A stretch of DNA of 36,004 nt from Xenorhabdus lircayensis (lineage in GTDB: Bacteria; Pseudomonadota; Gammaproteobacteria; Enterobacterales; Enterobacteriaceae), in assembly GCF_016306625.1 (NCBI RefSeq), contig NZ_JACOII010000066.1:1-36004 (forward strand). The letters run 5' to 3'. The stretch's first letter is position 1. Each line of letters starts with the position of its first letter. The notes under the pieces are model-generated. The model was not told where the DNA came from. It did no database searches and worked only from the letters and a program-made list of their open reading frames with translations. The position numbers and the translations under genes are program-made. Shown here in pieces: positions 34,980 to 36,004 of this stretch.

Positions 34980-35112
34980 TTAGTTTGTTGCTATTTGATT
35001 CATATATTCTTGAAGAGAGCCATTAACCTTTATCGACTTTGATAACGCGTTCTGCAAGTCCAACTACGCATGGGTCATGGCTTATCATGAGTACAGTTTT
35101 ACCACGGACAAT
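34980..35112 (-). pseudogene. C-terminal remnant of an ABC transporter ATPase
   Basis: On the minus strand the translation reads TIVRGKTVLMISHDP followed by CVVGLAERVIKVDKG, the H-loop region at the end of an ABC ATPase. The frame then meets TAA (after GATAAAGGT). A one-base shift restores NGSLQEYMNQIATN and a final TAA at 34982-34980, which looks like the original end of the gene. Everything before the H-loop (Walker A, signature, Walker B) is missing, replaced by the IS remnant. No product is expected. Confidence 0.7.
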
Positions 35113-35118
35113 AGTGTA

Positions 35119-35247
35119 CCCAACGACGTGGAGGTTATGGATAAACTGGTATTATAGATGGAGGATTACAATAACTGGCATCCCCATAAGGAACTGAAAA
35201 TGCTGTCGCCACGTGAATATAGATCTGAATGTATGAAGGACAACTGA
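35119..35247 (+). pseudogene. IS3-family transposase (OrfB) C-terminal remnant
   Basis: The plus-strand translation VPNDVEVMDKLVL, then a TAG (35155-35157) where an aromatic residue is expected, then MEDYNNWHPHKELKMLSPREYR and a TGA at 35245-35247. The EDYNxxHPHxxLxxxSPREY block is the conserved end of IS3-family OrfB integrases. The 5' four-fifths of the gene is gone, and no terminal inverted repeat is recognised. The exact junction with the ABC remnant is unclear because the two readings meet near 35100-35120. Confidence 0.75.
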
Positions 35248-35270
35248 TCACCGACTGGAGAAAGAACAAA

Positions 35271-35771
35271 GTGATAGACGAGAAGCCAACGAATGATTTT
35301 ATAATCAAAAATATAAATGAAATTGAACTGGATAATGTTGAACGTTCTCCGCTTTATGCCTCTAGTGGGGGCTCCCTGACAGATGGCACTCTGGCTTGTA
35401 AGCTTGGTGCTTCTGTTGACTGCCTTCCCGCTGGAAAACGCGGAGTACCGTATCATTTCCATCATTCACAAGAGGAAATGTTCATTATTATCAATGGATT
35501 TGGAACACTTCGTATCGCTGATAATATGATTCCTATCAAAGAGGGCGATGTTATTTGCATACCTCCGGGAGATAAATATCCACACCAAATTATCAATACG
35601 TCCGATGGATTGTTACGTTATATTTCTATAAGTACAATGGAAAGTCCTGAAATATGTGAATATCCTGATTCAAACAAATATTTAGCCAAATCGACGATAA
35701 GTGGAGTTAACAAATTCAGTGCCATAAATTTTCTTAGTGAGAACGTTGATTATTGGGAAAACGAACCATAA
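35271..35771 (+). CDS. Cupin-domain protein (COG3837-like)
   Basis: Single-cupin protein of 166 residues. The first cupin motif VPYHFHHSQEEMFIIINGFG supplies the metal-binding His-x-His and Glu, and GDVICIPPGDKYPHQIINTS the second His. The C-terminal block LRYISISTMESPEICEYPDSNKY is typical of an uncharacterised COG3837-type group, possibly linked to small-molecule binding. The substrate is unknown. The open frame extends to an ATG at 35229 inside the IS remnant. I choose GTG 35271 because GGAG lies ten bases before it and the protein then starts outside the IS fragment. A shifted or fused transcript from the IS end could now drive it (inference). Confidence 0.75.
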   Translation: MIDEKPTNDFIIKNINEIELDNVERSPLYASSGGSLTDGTLACKLGASVDCLPAGKRGVPYHFHHSQEEMFIIINGFGTLRIADNMIPIKEGDVICIPPGDKYPHQIINTSDGLLRYISISTMESPEICEYPDSNKYLAKSTISGVNKFSAINFLSENVDYWENEP

Positions 35772-36004
35772 AAAATCCACAGTCGTAAGCTGAAAAAAAC
35801 ACAAGGGTTAAAGGTTGTTTTGTCAGCAACATTCGTTGAGAAAACAACCTCATTATTTGTAGTAATCGCGACTTGATCTGATTCTGGACCTTGAAAGGTT
35901 GAGAGTTACCGATTTGGATATGGGTATCGAGTCCTTATACAAAATATGAGGAGGGGTAAGACCGCCTTAGTCACTACAACCTTTGTAGGCGCAATATAGT
36001 AATG
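35772..36004. other. Non-coding right edge
   Basis: I see no gene in these 233 bases. They hold an inverted repeat (AGGTTGTTTT at 35812-35821 with AAAACAACCT at 35841-35850, 19-base loop) that may end the cupin transcript, although the T run after it is poor. The minus strand has an open frame without a recognisable product. Confidence 0.5.

Noticed and set aside
35772-36004. Long minus-strand open frame at the right edge
   Set aside because: The translation is not recognised and has no start signal within the window.

Overview
The window looks like the chromosome of a gamma-proteobacterium close to Xenorhabdus or Photorhabdus (Morganellaceae). The housekeeping genes are enterobacterial in sequence and order (rsxABCDGE-nth, ydgK, ydgJ, add, ydgA, manA, fumC, tus, ynfM/ynfL, mlc, bioD2, ynfB, ydfG). 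The base composition is moderately AT-rich, and a type VI secretion (T6SS) Rhs island sits beside them. The genus is an inference from gene content and codon flavour, not from a database match.

Layout. 1-805 is AT-rich non-coding DNA with an 8-bp tandem repeat. 806-10758 is a tightly packed plus-strand T6SS effector operon: a TssF baseplate protein, a VgrG spike, a DUF2169 adaptor, a PAAR-like tip protein, a 1491-residue Rhs protein with an AT-rich C-terminal toxin tip, and a small likely immunity gene. 10759-11030 holds a terminator and other hairpins. 11031-17321 (minus strand) is the Rsx/Rnf electron-transfer operon ending in nth, followed by ydgK. 18043-20101 (plus) has ydgJ and a YfeH-like transporter. 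20194-24283 (minus) has add, ydgA and manA. 24456-26853 has fumC converging on tus, with a consensus Ter site just upstream of tus, which places the window in the replication terminus region. 27181-27813 is an AT-rich Crp-like regulator. 27928-32378 has ynfM and ynfL (divergent, with a perfect FNR-type box between them), an mlc homologue with a damaged ROK domain, and bioD2. 32489-34088 (minus) has two small exported proteins and ydfG. 34269-36004 is an accessory end: an unrecognised 223-residue protein, the remains of an ABC-transporter gene and of an IS3-family transposase, and a cupin protein.

How the genes fit together. The T6SS operon would supply one VgrG/PAAR spike loaded with an Rhs toxin, plus self-protection. 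The extra feature is that it carries its own TssF without TssG, TssE or TssK. Rsx proteins A-E and G form a membrane complex that moves electrons to keep SoxR reduced. The most unusual points are the Rhs tip with a ParB-like motif, the orphan TssF, the mlc homologue that has lost about 18 conserved residues, a promoter that appears to be built into a terminator upstream of add, the Ter/tus pair, and the decayed ABC/IS scar near the right end.
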